A DNA stretch of 64,000 nt from Anaspis maculata (lineage: Eukaryota > Arthropoda > Insecta > Coleoptera > Scraptiidae). The notes below the pieces were generated by a model, which was not told where the DNA came from, made no database searches, and saw only the letters and a list, made by a program, of their open reading frames with translations. Both the position numbers and the translations under genes were made by a program. The DNA lies in the NCBI GenBank assembly GCA_949128115.1, contig OX421963.1:3224001-3288000 (forward strand). Direction: 5' to 3'. Positions 44,501-50,235 of this stretch are shown here, one piece after another. Each line of letters begins with the position of its first letter. Positions within the stretch are counted from its first letter, which is position 1.

Positions 44501-47500
44501 TCAACCATTTTATACCTGAAAACGATAAAAACAATGTGCCTGTATTCATTACAAGATCAGAAAATTGATTTGTTGTGAAAGTGATTATATGCCCAATTTT
44601 CTCCCGAGAATGCATACAATTTTTGCAGTTCTTTTTTTTTACTGATGAATGATGGAGCGATTCCACTATTTTTGTGTGTAATACTAAGCGAAGTTCTTCC
44701 TCTATCAGAAAATACTAAAAGCTATTGTATCTATCGGGCAATAGAAACATAAGATCATCTTTTCTGTAGCCGTTATTCCATTTTCAGAAAAAAAAGTAGG
44801 TGTAAAACTTGTTTAATAAAAAATTGATGCTCTGACTTTGTAATATAAATAGACGTAAGCAATTGATGCTGTTTTTGTCCAAGATAAACATAAATATAGG
44901 ATTTGTCGGTAATTTTTATTTTTGACAGCTTCAGACAATGATGCCCCTAAATGAAGGAACCACAATTTTTTTGTAAAGAATTCATTATTTCCGGGATGAG
45001 CACTGTGAATATCACTGTTCACTCATCAGTCTCATCACTTGGGTCTGTTTCGAAGATGGGAAGAAGAACCTATTAACAATGCTCAGCTTTATTGGCCATC
45101 ACAAAATATTCTTACATGTTTCTCATTCAAAGATCCAGGAGAGAAATTCCACCTTGCGCGTACTATTCACGCCACTATCAAGCAGAAATGTTTCATGGCT
45201 ACCGGAATCCACTTCATAGGCAACAATATACCGTGTTTCCTTTGAGACACACCTTATATTGTTAAAATGATTTGTTCGTCCACAGGAACAGTTTCAGAGA
45301 AAAGTGCCTGGGTGAATTTTTTGACTAGATATTCAAAGCCCCAAAATCGTAGGAGGCACAGAGGTGTAAGTCCAAATATTTTGATATGTTCTTCCTTAGG
45401 GATCATACCAGTTATATATCAATATTCAACTTTGTGCGACATTGCTCAAGGCTTTAAACTCTCACATGGTTTTTCCTGAAATATCCGGGCGACAAATTAA
45501 CACTCAGCCGCCTTTCCCACAGAACTAACCAATCGGAAGAGTTACAAAGGCTCCCTCACACACTAACTTAAGCACTAACAACAAATCTCTTTTGTTCATT
45601 TGAAACATATCTTATATCGATCGGATACTCCGTTCACTTGCAGGCACAGCTTGGAGATAGGTATCTCCAATTCTTAGAACTTGACCTTTGAGGATGAAAA
45701 TCAAAGGACGCACAAGGGTCTAAGTCCGAGTATTTTGATATGTTGTTCCGTAGGTCCAATACAACATATATACCAGAATTCAGCTTTGAGGGAATTTGTT
45801 ACGGGTTACCACGATTTTTCGACTAAAATGCCTGGGCTATTATGTATTCTTGTTCAATCGTTCTTCAATAATTTTCCAGCTTTTCATTTACCTGATTCTT
45901 ATCCCATTTTTCCTCAATTCTTTCATTCTTCTTCAATTTTTCTTCTATTATACGTGCTTCCTTTATTGCTCTGTAGCTACACCTTCTTCATTTCTATATT
46001 CTGCTTGGAACTATTTTCACTGTCCATATAGCCTTCTGTTTTGAAAACCTATTTGACCTCTTCTTCTATTTCATCATTTTTCAACTGTTTTCCAATGTTC
46101 GTCGATTTTTCTTCAATTTTTCTTTGATTCGTCAAGTCGTTAATTCTCTTAGAGTCTATTTCAATTATCCTTGAAGTTTCTTTTACTCTTCCTGTATTCT
46201 TATTTCCTTGCTGCAGTCTGCTTGGATTCTTCATCAGTCGTTGAATTCTTCGATTCCTTTTTAAATTATTTTCCCCTTGATTATTCTTCGATCTTTCTTC
46301 GATTCTTATCAAATTCTTCATTTCTTCTATCGCCATTTCTAAATGATCCCTCAATAATTTTTAAATTCTTGGATTCTTTAATTCCTCTAGTTCTTCAATT
46401 TTCTTTTCAGCAATTCCATTTTCAATTCTTTCATTCTTTGGTAATTTTTTCATTAATAGTTCTTTGATTCTGTCAATTCTCGTTCAATTCACATTTTTGT
46501 TATTCCTATTCTACCTTCATCTTACAGTTCTTCAAAACTTCTTCATTTCTTCTTGGATTCTTTTCCAATAATTATTTTTGAATTCTACGTCAGTTCTTTT
46601 ATTCTTCAATTATTGTTTCATTTTTCGTCCATTCTTCTTCAATTTTTGTTGAATTTTGCTACTTTTATTTTTCTCATGTCTTCTCAATTTTTGCACTTCC
46701 TATATTTCATAGTTTTTTTTTCAATTTCTTTTGATTTTCCCTTATTTCTTCTAAAACTCGTCTTGAATTCTTTCATTATTCTATCCATCCATCCTTTTTT
46801 GTTTTCCAGATCTCAATTCTTCCGGTACTCTTCTTGTATTTTTCCTCTTATTGCCTCTTCAATTATTTGGCTGTTCTTTCTTGCGTTCTTCGTCAATTCA
46901 AGTCTTCATCATTTCTCCACTTCTTCAAATATTCGTCAATTTTTTTTGAAATCTTCCATTCTTTCCATTTCTTCAGTTCTTCCATTTTTCTTCAATTCTT
47001 CGGTTCTCCAAGACATTTTCAGCAATTCTTCAAATCTTCGACAACTTTGCTACTATTTGTATTCAATTCTTCCTCAATCATTCTTGCACTTTCTTTAATT
47101 CTTCTTTAATTTGTCACTTCTTTCTCAAGCCTATGTGTTCATTTTTCTTTAGTCCTTTTTATGGTCTTTTATTCTACTTGCTTCTTTTATGCTTCGAAAA
47201 CCTGTATGACCTCTTTTTCTATTCTTCTATTACTTCTCAATTCTTCAATGTAGTTATCCTTCAAATAAACAACTCCGGTTTTTCGGCAGTTCTTTCTTAA
47301 ATTCTTCGTCAATTCAACTTTTCATCATTTCTTCACTTCTTCAAATTCGTCAATTCAACTTTTCATCATTTCTTCATTTCTTTAAATTCGTCAGTTCTTT
47401 TTGAAGGCTTCGTCAATCATTCTACAATGTTTCTTTGATTCAATTCATCTCCAATTCTTTGTCAGTTCATCTTGAAGTCTTGATCAATTCAGATGCAATT

Positions 47501-49898
47501 CTTCGTAAATTCTTCTTGGGGGCTTCGTAACTTATTTTTCAATTTTCCTTTGATTCGTCAATCATTTTCATTTTTTCTTCATTTTTCTCAAATTTGTCTT
47601 CATTTTTTAGCGAACTTTCCCAAAAAATGGGGAAAAAAGGCGCTTTTAGCTTTGTCCGTCTGTCTGTACCCGGGATAACTCATCAGGGGATAAATATATC
47701 GTTGTGGTGTAAACGCTAATCAATGATACATATGTCCAGGGTGTCAAGTTGACTTTTGGTTTTTCGGTACTTTGCCGCCATATTAGATCCGCCATTTTGA
47801 ATTTCCCTAAAAGTGGTTCGATTTGAGTAAAATTTGCCGGCAATGTGAACTTCATCAAGATTCATCCAATTTTCGACAACTGATGCCCCGCCGCCATCAT
47901 ATATTCTCCATATTGAACATGTTTCAAAGTGATAGAACTAGGAGAATTTTGCCTCAACGAAAAAAGATATCGATGTGGTGCGAACGCCAATCGAATGCAT
48001 ACGTGTCCACCATATAAAGTCGACCAATGATTTTTGTCACTTGGCCGTCATCTTTGAACCGCCATTTTGAACTTCTCTGAAAGCGGTCCGATTTGAGTGA
48101 AATTCGCAGGCGATGTGAGCTTCATCAAACTACATCCGATTTTGACAAATGATGCTCTGCCGCCATCTTGGCCGCCATATTGAAATATCTTATTAGTGGA
48201 ACGATTTTCATGAAACTTGGAACTCGCCCTTGTCTAGTACGATCATTCTGATTCTCAAGCCAAATTTCATGATTCTGCCTCTATTTTGCCCGCCATATTG
48301 AAATTTCTGCCCAGATAACGGTAGAACCTCATGCACATGAGGCATATTCGCTTGTTTCTTCTTATCCTATTCTACTCGACTTTTTTTCATTTTTATCACC
48401 TACTTTTCTTCATTTCTACATCCCGGATCCATCGCCATCATCAATCTCGTCTCCAGCGACAGCTTCATGTTGTTCGATGCTTTCAGGGCGACTCTGGTGC
48501 TGGGTTTCCTGCCGCAAGAGCTGCTCGGCTCCTCCATGTACGAGTACTACCACCACGACGACGTGCAGGCGATGGCCGAGTGCCACAAGTGCGCGCTGAA
48601 GACTTCCGAACGGGTCACCACGAAAGTCTACAGGTTTCGTACCAAAGACGGGGGCTTCGTGAGGCTGCAGACCGAATGGCGGTCCTTCAGGAACCCCTGG
48701 ACCAAAGAGATCGACTACCTCCTTGCCACGAACGATCTCGTTCTGTAAGTAGTCGCTATAAGCTTTTCAGCGACATCCGAGAGCTTGAATCTTCATTTCA
48801 TCTTCATTTCGATTTTCAAATTACACGGGTTTTCTGTCATTTTGAATTTATTCATTCGATTGAATGATTTATTTATTAGTTTCCCGACATAAGGCAGGGA
48901 GTAATATGTGGTGGCGGCAGTGCGGTCAAGTTTACATAAACTTCCTATCTTACAGCTAAAAACTATATTTGGCATTTTTCGCACTGCTAGCAAACATTTT
49001 GTATGAATGCGGAAGGGAGTATCTGTAGTGGCATTCCATTTCACATTTTTCACTGCAACGATTTGCTGTTGATTGCTTGATTGCTGAAATTCCAGGACTG
49101 ATTTTCGCACCGTGGAGAGCAGCGCTGGCCGGCCTGGCGATGGCATACCTGAAAATTTCGAGTTTTTCGCACAGTGTAAGTTTTTCCTTTGCACAAAAAT
49201 CGATAGTTGTAATCGATTTTTTCGATATTTAGCCAACGGAAAGGACATCCAAAGGTTGATAAATACGCACGTGGAGGCGTCGAAAATCGGAAGGCAGATT
49301 GCGGAACAGGTGATGGATTCGCAGAGGAGAGGCGGTGGGGAGTCTTCGGAAAGCAGCCCGGATCCGGATACCGAGTCGTCTTCGTTGCCAGTACCAAGCA
49401 CTGAGGTGATTACCATTGTTTCATTGTTTAGCATCATTGCATTATTATTTTTGTTTCAAATGTATGGAATTTGGATTGATTTTTTGAGTATTCAGAACAT
49501 TTCATTGGGATTGTTTTGTTCCAGTCGCACATTTCGACGAGCGTCCAGCCGGACCGCCACCAGATGCTGCAGGATTACGGCTCGCAGACGCAGTCCCAGC
49601 AGCAGTACAACCACGTCAGGAACAACGTGGCGCTTTCCAGCGTGGCCAACGACCCAGGTAGCATCACGCATTTAAAAAAAATTGCCTGTTGAAATTCGTA
49701 CTAATTCCAGGTGGGAATGCCGATGAAGGTATCATAGAAATGATGGAGGATGCCGTGCGTCAGTCGCCCAGCAACAACGGTCCGCCGACGGACGGAAACG
49801 ACGAGGCCGCCATGGCGGTCATCATGAGCCTGCTGGAAGCGGACGCGGGCCTGGGCGGGCCCGTCGACTTTTCCGGCCTGCCTTGGCCACTACCTTGA
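20383..49898 (+). CDS. cyc: cycle (BMAL1/ARNTL orthologue), bHLH-PAS clock transcription factor, 13 exons
   Basis: Thirteen exons with GT-AG borders and matching phases join into 694 residues: 20383-20591, 20752-20862, 38316-38390, 40029-40266, 41042-41134, 41188-41305, 41414-41578, 41816-42059, 48487-48744, 49096-49175, 49233-49405, 49525-49657, 49711-49898. In order it has a Gln-rich N-terminal segment (about residues 53-62), bHLH (133-186), PAS-A (about 205-350), PAS-B (about 365-505) and a C-terminal activation domain ending in [25 protein letters not shown] pairs with CLOCK in the nucleus, binds E-boxes and drives period, timeless and cry2. Drosophila CYC lacks the C-terminal domain, while most other insects keep it, consistent with a CRY2-type repressor clock. 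The ATG at 20383 is the first after an upstream in-frame stop. Extra 5' non-coding exons are possible. A possible polyadenylation signal, ATTAAA, is at 50092. Confidence 0.95.
20752..20862 (+). CDS. cyc: cyc exon 2
   Basis: The acceptor TTTTCTTGCAG and donor CA|GTAAGT bound 111 nt. They complete the split Asp codon and encode [19 protein letters not shown] and a basic stretch, NQRKRKM. It ends in phase 2. Confidence 0.88.
20886..21275. other. Intronic sequence with one TACAGGGTGG end
   Basis: TACAGGGTGGCCAGCTCAAA at about 20886 resembles the TACAGGGTG termini of the foldback elements, but no matching arm is visible. Confidence 0.35.
21276..22113. mobile_element. Foldback element (TACAGGGTGAGTCA ends), 838 bp
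   Basis: The left end TACAGGGTGAGTCATTGATA and the right end, in reverse complement TACAGGGTGAATCATTTACA, begin arms that match over most of the element. Paired landmarks are AAATAAACCAAATG, TTTTGCAGAGCAGCCT and AATTCGCTTCAGCCGTTC with their complements. It has no coding capacity. Flanking TA fits a Tc1/mariner-type non-autonomous element, by inference. Confidence 0.8.
22130..22700. mobile_element. Fragments of the TTTGAACCGTT foldback family
   Basis: The blocks AACTTTTGAACCGTTCC and AGAGTTCACTGAAATGAGTC, then GAGCGTATAGATAATGAATG and AAGGGGGTGAAAAAAAGG, run in the same order as in the element at 50236-51262. The ends are not clear. Confidence 0.5.
22790..26745 (+). repeat. 446-bp satellite, nine units, inside cyc intron 2
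   Basis: The marker GATAGTTGGCTATGGAATAC-like occurs near 22797, 23257, 23995, 24398, 24835, 25284, 25728, 26174 and 26620. The last spacings are 444-446 bp. The larger 738-bp step is explained mainly by a 287-bp insertion at 23631-23917. Other markers are GACATGTCGTGTTTGGTATC, ATTTCTGGCTGTGAGTG and GCGACTCAGAAGCATCAT. Confidence 0.9.
23631..23917. mobile_element. MITE with GGGGCCTTGCA inverted ends, 287 bp
   Basis: The insertion begins GGGGCCTTGCA and ends TGCAAGGCCCC. It interrupts one unit of the 446-bp satellite, so its exact borders are visible. The flanking dinucleotide AT appears on both sides, consistent with a 2-bp target duplication. It carries no transposase. Confidence 0.85.
26755..27160 (+). 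mobile_element. One-ended TACAGGGTGTC element fragment
   Basis: Starts TACAGGGTGTCATATTTTCG directly after the last satellite unit. No matching right arm was found within several hundred bases, so it is a truncated copy or a different arrangement. Confidence 0.4.
27161..28470. other. Mostly unique intronic sequence in cyc intron 2
   Basis: This is one of the few stretches of intron 2 without an obvious repeat. A canonical E-box (CACGTG) is at 27250-27255. No exon is recognised. Confidence 0.4.
28470..29175 (+). repeat. Tandem duplicate of about 280 bp plus an inverted part-copy
   Basis: The block AACTCCCGATTCTTGAAAACG ... TTCGCCCCCACCCTACC occurs at about 28545-28665 and again at 28825-28960. 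Part of it returns in reverse orientation at about 29060-29125 (GGTAGGATGGGGGCGAAG). Confidence 0.65.
29657..29917. mobile_element. MITE/foldback with about 115-bp arms
   Basis: The left end GGAATGCCACACGCCAGACC pairs with the right end GGTCTGGCGTGTAGGATTCC. The arms continue inward through ACACGTGTTTCGACCT and GAGGCGGATGCTC. There is a short central loop and no coding region. A half copy lies at 265-366. Confidence 0.85.
30776..30808 (+). repeat. Target-site duplication of the LINE, left copy (33 bp)
   Basis: Identical over 33 bp to 33848-33880 (starts GTCGAGGTCAGATATAGTGC, ends GCAATGTAAA). Other copies of the surrounding repeat differ at several of these positions. Confidence 0.85.
30809..33847 (-). 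mobile_element. Non-LTR retrotransposon (LINE), about 3.04 kb, intact ORF
   Basis: The element lies between two identical 33-bp direct repeats. On the minus strand it starts only five bases before the ORF's ATG and ends in a roughly 90-bp 3' UTR with an AT-dinucleotide tail (30809-30822). One ORF, a very short 3' UTR, a microsatellite-like tail and a roughly 3-kb length fit RTE-like elements, but clade assignment needs a phylogeny. The 5' UTR is absent, so it may be slightly 5'-truncated. It sits in antisense orientation inside cyc intron 2. Confidence 0.9.
30930..33842 (-). CDS. LINE endonuclease/reverse transcriptase, 970 aa, uninterrupted
   Basis: Copies the element's RNA into nicked chromosomal DNA. 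Residues 1-240 form an AP-type endonuclease with N5 (WNVRGL), E32 (LCET), GDLN at 138-141 and SDH at 233-235. A Lys/Glu-rich linker follows (250-470). The reverse transcriptase spans about 480-780, with [31 protein letters not shown]613 in [21 protein letters not shown] and the catalytic FADD at 716-719. The C-terminal part has [10 protein letters not shown] and [11 protein letters not shown], common in RTE-like and related insect elements. No frameshift or stop interrupts it and all catalytic residues seen are present, so the enzyme could be active. The protein begins almost directly at the endonuclease motif, so a few N-terminal residues may be lost. Confidence 0.93.
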   Translation of the reverse strand: MAVWNVRGLMGKEQELVQEFEKAKLDILALCETKKKGNGEEETNEGHLLIYSGVRQESRAKEGVGCIVKRENIRYLQKWEFITERIMRLEMQIDKKEKTNIIIAYGPNEDERAENKDVFWEKMTNIIENMNGRMIILGDLNSRVGKRKNEAIDVIGQQGEETRNNNGRRLINFCTENNLIVTNTFYHHKDIHKFTREVKSRNEKSIIDYMLIDKMHRKEVIDVRVRREYEIYSDHYLVIGKMRIKTHGRDDKMPKGSMATKEAMKTYKLTEEVIAKRYREYVEDRIEEESWNNKNLEQTWQNFKEILLDATKKVCGTIRIDKNKKQTRWWSKEIREQVTMKKEKWKKYLANRSEENYADYKEQRIKVKEMVEKAKEKSWEEFGKKMEEDSKANQKLFYKALKNLRKDKKYTLKQIKDKDNKTLTEGREIMTRWREYFQEMLNPDVEDEQRNGMMSKAQHHRKEDQENIINEEEVIEMVNRMKNGKSAGHDQITSEMLKKLGEKGVKMLTEIFCMAWSSGEVPEDWRTGIIIPIFKKGDSRDCGNYRGITIMSVVAKTYERILEGKLRKKIEPQLEEAQSGFRKGRSTQDHIFSIKQLIEKTNKNKEVCLAFLDLEKAFDRIPRKMIWDSLEKRGVDVKLRRAIEGLYNNNKNYVRTNNMQSEEFSVDQGLKQGGVLSPTLFIIAMDDILKELKQKVHKVNVGYRKLRMVKLAECAFADDLTICAEGEAQLKENLKLWEEELTKRRMKINTNKTKVMVIGKENRKIEIEVYGNKLEQVESYKYLGVTIKNDGRMEEEISSRINSAAKMYHALSKSFISKKDISNKTKMTVYNTIYKPILIYGSESWVLTNGMKSRVQAMEMKYLRRVRGVTRLDRIRNVQIREELEVEPIWQTIKRQQLRWFGHLVRMNEERPVKNVWEAKTLGKRARGRPRKTWDQTVAETLKERNVEWNEAKRMAKDKRKWREFVYGSG
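33848..33880 (+). repeat. Target-site duplication of the LINE, right copy (33 bp)
   Basis: Exact match to 30776-30808. Joining the flanks here restores a normal unit of the surrounding repeat, as seen in the copy near 34270. Confidence 0.85.
33848..35470 (+). repeat. GAGGTCAGNTATAGTGCGA repeat block, right of the LINE
   Basis: Further units of the block at 29385-30808, with the motif near 33848, 33978, 34111, 34274, 34400, 34537, 34840, 34980 and 35138. Long units of roughly 430 bp contain about three motif copies. Units become more diverged to the right. Confidence 0.85.
35548..36786. mobile_element. Composite foldback element with nested palindromes
   Basis: The outer left arm (ATGGTACGATGCTAACTTGA at about 35564) pairs with the right arm near 36747-36772 (TCAAGTTAGCATGGTACCAT). 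Inside, 35600-36330 is a second near-complete palindrome (CACCCCCTCCTCCTGGAGAC pairs with a block near 36292-36312; GGAATCGATTCCG near 35801 with 36130). No coding region is seen. Confidence 0.75.
36367..36489. repeat. Strong hairpin, arms about 45 bp
   Basis: ATGATCAAAAACTTTCCTCC then TCTAGGCAGG at 36371-36400 is matched in reverse complement by CCTGCCTAGAGGAGGAAAGT at 36453-36472 and beyond. The loop is about 35 nt. It lies inside the composite foldback region. Confidence 0.85.
36490..37660 (+). repeat. Direct repeats of about 280 bp (36490-36790 and 37380-37660) around a foldback fragment
   Basis: Shared blocks in the same order: TAGTACTCAC, GTGGGCATT(A/T)TCATTCCATC, TTAGCAGC(T/A)TTAGCGAAGA and TCAAGTTAGCATG(G/A)TACCAT. 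Between them, about 37140-37376 is the right half of the element whose left half is at 5127, ending GAAACACCCTGTA. Confidence 0.7.
37661..38315. other. Intronic sequence before cyc exon 3
   Basis: No repeat or exon recognised with confidence. Bases 38080-38110 resemble part of 15850-15890. Confidence 0.35.
38316..38390 (+). CDS. cyc: cyc exon 3
   Basis: 75 nt encoding the acidic linker [17 protein letters not shown], as found before the basic region in insect CYC. Acceptor TTGTTTCAG and donor AA|GTAAGT, phase 2 on both sides, so skipping it would keep the frame. Confidence 0.9.
38391..40028 (+). other. cyc: cyc intron 3
   Basis: 1.6 kb, ending TTTCTGCATGCAG. It contains TACC/GGTA runs near 38786 and 38933, and a short minisatellite of GGGGTAAGTCGA-type units at about 39325-39385. 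Nothing else is recognised. Confidence 0.7.
40029..40266 (+). CDS. cyc: cyc exon 4 (bHLH domain)
   Basis: Encodes the basic region [14 protein letters not shown] and helix-loop-helix [20 protein letters not shown] followed by [15 protein letters not shown]. The E-box-contacting His, Glu and Arg (H-x3-E-x3-R spacing) are present. It ends in phase 0 at CAG|GTACGC, at the start of PAS-A. Confidence 0.96.
40267..41041 (+). other. cyc: cyc intron 4
   Basis: 775 nt from GTACGC to TTCCACCAG. An open frame at 40784-41161 runs from this intron into exon 5, but its intronic part has no PAS features and is not part of the transcript as reconstructed. Confidence 0.75.
41042..41134 (+). CDS. cyc: cyc exon 5 (PAS-A)
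   Basis: 93 nt in phase 0 encoding [20 protein letters not shown] and the next PAS-A strand up to LNYSQ. The donor is CAG|GTACGC. Confidence 0.95.
41188..41305 (+). CDS. cyc: cyc exon 6 (PAS-A)
   Basis: Encodes [20 protein letters not shown] and on to RERLIDAK, with the usual BMAL-type PAS-A helices. It ends in phase 1 (A|GTAAGC). Confidence 0.95.
41414..41578 (+). CDS. cyc: cyc exon 7 (PAS-A)
   Basis: Encodes [20 protein letters not shown] and SFFCRMKCK, a hallmark of BMAL proteins, then the variable loop ending HRRKKQHSS. The donor GTGACC after TCTG is weaker than the other donors of the gene. Confidence 0.9.
41579..41815 (+). other. cyc: cyc intron 7: 237-nt, stop-free, frame-preserving intron
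   Basis: Bounded by GTGACC and GTTTGTTCCAG. Removing it joins SS to [16 protein letters not shown], as expected for CYC. The intron is 79 codons long without a stop in the coding frame and consists largely of a degenerate repeat encoding GNFEENF/GNFEEYF-like units. Retention would produce a 773-residue isoform with an insert in the PAS-A loop. Splicing is the more likely default because the spliced protein matches the family. Confidence 0.75.
41816..42059 (+). CDS. cyc: cyc exon 8 (end of PAS-A, start of PAS-B)
   Basis: Encodes [17 protein letters not shown], an acidic linker, then [19 protein letters not shown] and [17 protein letters not shown] of PAS-B. Ends in phase 2 at AG|GTTGGA. Confidence 0.95.
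42090..43962 (+). repeat. Pyrimidine-rich repeat (TTCTTCAATT), part 1, in cyc intron 8
   Basis: Nearly continuous degenerate TTCTTCAATTCTTC and CAATTTTTCTTC units on the sense strand. Long open frames with F/S/L/I-rich translation result from this composition and are not genes. A roughly 100-bp interruption at about 42922-43010 starts CAGGCTGGTCCATATTAGAG. Confidence 0.85.
43963..45838. mobile_element. Foldback element with AGCCCAGGCAT ends, about 1.88 kb
   Basis: The left end AGCCCAGGCATATTAGGTTT pairs with the right end ATGCCTGGGCT. Inner matches include AACAAATTCCC(A/T)CAAAGCTGAA and AACATATCAAAATACTCGG. A third copy of this arm is at about 45350-45490. It is flanked by TA on both sides and sits within the pyrimidine-rich repeat, which marks its limits. 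The middle (44200-45320) has no recognisable protein. Confidence 0.8.
45839..47625 (+). repeat. Pyrimidine-rich repeat (TTCTTCAATT), part 2
   Basis: Continuation of the 42090-43962 repeat with the same units. A local near-exact repeat of AATTCAACTTTTCATCATTT occurs at about 47311 and 47354. Open frames rich in F, L, S and I are composition artefacts. Confidence 0.85.
47640..48330 (+). repeat. CCGCCAT-rich tandem repeat, unit about 270 bp
   Basis: The blocks CGATTTGAGT(A/G)AAATT with (A/T)TGTGA(A/G)CTTCATCAA recur near 47819 and 48089. AT(C)G(T/A)TGTGGTG(T/C)(A/G)AACGC recurs near 47691 and 47971. Multiple CCGCCAT(A/C)TT copies are present. Confidence 0.7.
48487..48744 (+). CDS. cyc: cyc exon 9 (PAS-B)
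   Basis: Encodes [47 protein letters not shown] and [14 protein letters not shown]: the core of PAS-B, which in the family contacts CLOCK and CRY. Ends in phase 2 at CT|GTAAGT. Confidence 0.96.
48745..49095 (+). other. cyc: cyc intron 9
   Basis: 351 nt from GTAAGT to ATTCCAG. It contains two copies of a GGGAGTAATATGTGGTGGC-like motif, near 48897 and 49013 (see findings). Confidence 0.8.
49096..49175 (+). CDS. cyc: cyc exon 10
   Basis: 80 nt after acceptor ATTCCAG encoding [20 protein letters not shown], a variable linker after PAS-B. The donor is taken as CAGT|GTAAGT. A donor two bases upstream (GTGTAA) would break the phase with exon 11. Confidence 0.85.
49233..49405 (+). CDS. cyc: cyc exon 11
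   Basis: Encodes [20 protein letters not shown], a block conserved in CYC/BMAL after PAS-B, then a Ser/Asp/Glu-rich tail. Ends in phase 0 at GAG|GTGATT. Confidence 0.9.
49525..49657 (+). CDS. cyc: cyc exon 12
   Basis: Acceptor TTTTGTTCCAG. Encodes a Gln-rich linker (SQTQSQQQY) and [11 protein letters not shown]. Ends in phase 1 at CCAG|GTAGCA. Confidence 0.88.
49711..49898 (+). CDS. cyc: cyc exon 13 (C-terminal activation domain, stop)
   Basis: Encodes [20 protein letters not shown] and [12 protein letters not shown], then TGA at 49896-49898. This is the BMAL1-type transactivation and CRY-binding tail that Drosophila CYC has lost. Confidence 0.95.
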
Positions 49899-50235
49899 CC
49901 TGACTAGCCGAAAGAAAACGTTCAGTGTTTCATGTAATGTTACTTTCTTTGTACTCGTGATTCCAGACAGGAATGAGCATTGGATGTACCTATACAAAAA
50001 GCTCCATGATTGAGCTGCATTGAGCTGAGGAATCTGTGTGAACATACAGCTTGACGGGCGTCTAGAATCTGTGATTACGATACGTGTTTGGATTAAACAC
50101 TTCAAACTAAACACTTGTTTCTTTTGCTTTTCTCAAATCAAAAGCCAAAATGATGTCGCGTCTGCGCATCAACCTATACCCGCGACATTTCCCTCTCCCC
50201 TAAAATGCCGTCCCGGCATTCAGCTTTCTGGTTTA
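49899..50235 (+). other. cyc 3' UTR and start of the intergenic repeat cluster
   Basis: ATTAAA at 50092-50097 is a possible polyadenylation signal. From about 50160, the dispersed unit containing AAAATGCCGTCCCGGCATTC begins. Confidence 0.5.

Larger units (their letters stand above)
42060..48486 (+). other. cyc: cyc intron 8, 6.4 kb, mostly pyrimidine-rich repeat
   Basis: Runs from GTTGGA to TGCTTTCAG. Most of it is TTCTTCAATT-type repeat (listed separately), interrupted by a foldback element. It ends with a roughly 270-bp tandem repeat. No coding exon is recognised, and exon 8/9 phases match across it. Confidence 0.85.

Noticed and set aside
42122..47110. Many long open frames rich in Phe, Leu, Ser and Ile that look like membrane proteins
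   Set aside because: They are translations of the TTCTTCAATT repeat, occur in several frames at once, and lie inside an intron of cyc.
48331..48867. A 178-codon open frame over cyc exon 9 in another frame
   Set aside because: The correct frame (FLPQELLGS) is different. This is an out-of-frame shadow of a GC-rich exon.
49112..49675. One continuous open frame across cyc exons 10-12
   Set aside because: Introns between these exons have good splice sites and restore the conserved reading frame. The continuous version contains non-conserved hydrophobic intron sequence.
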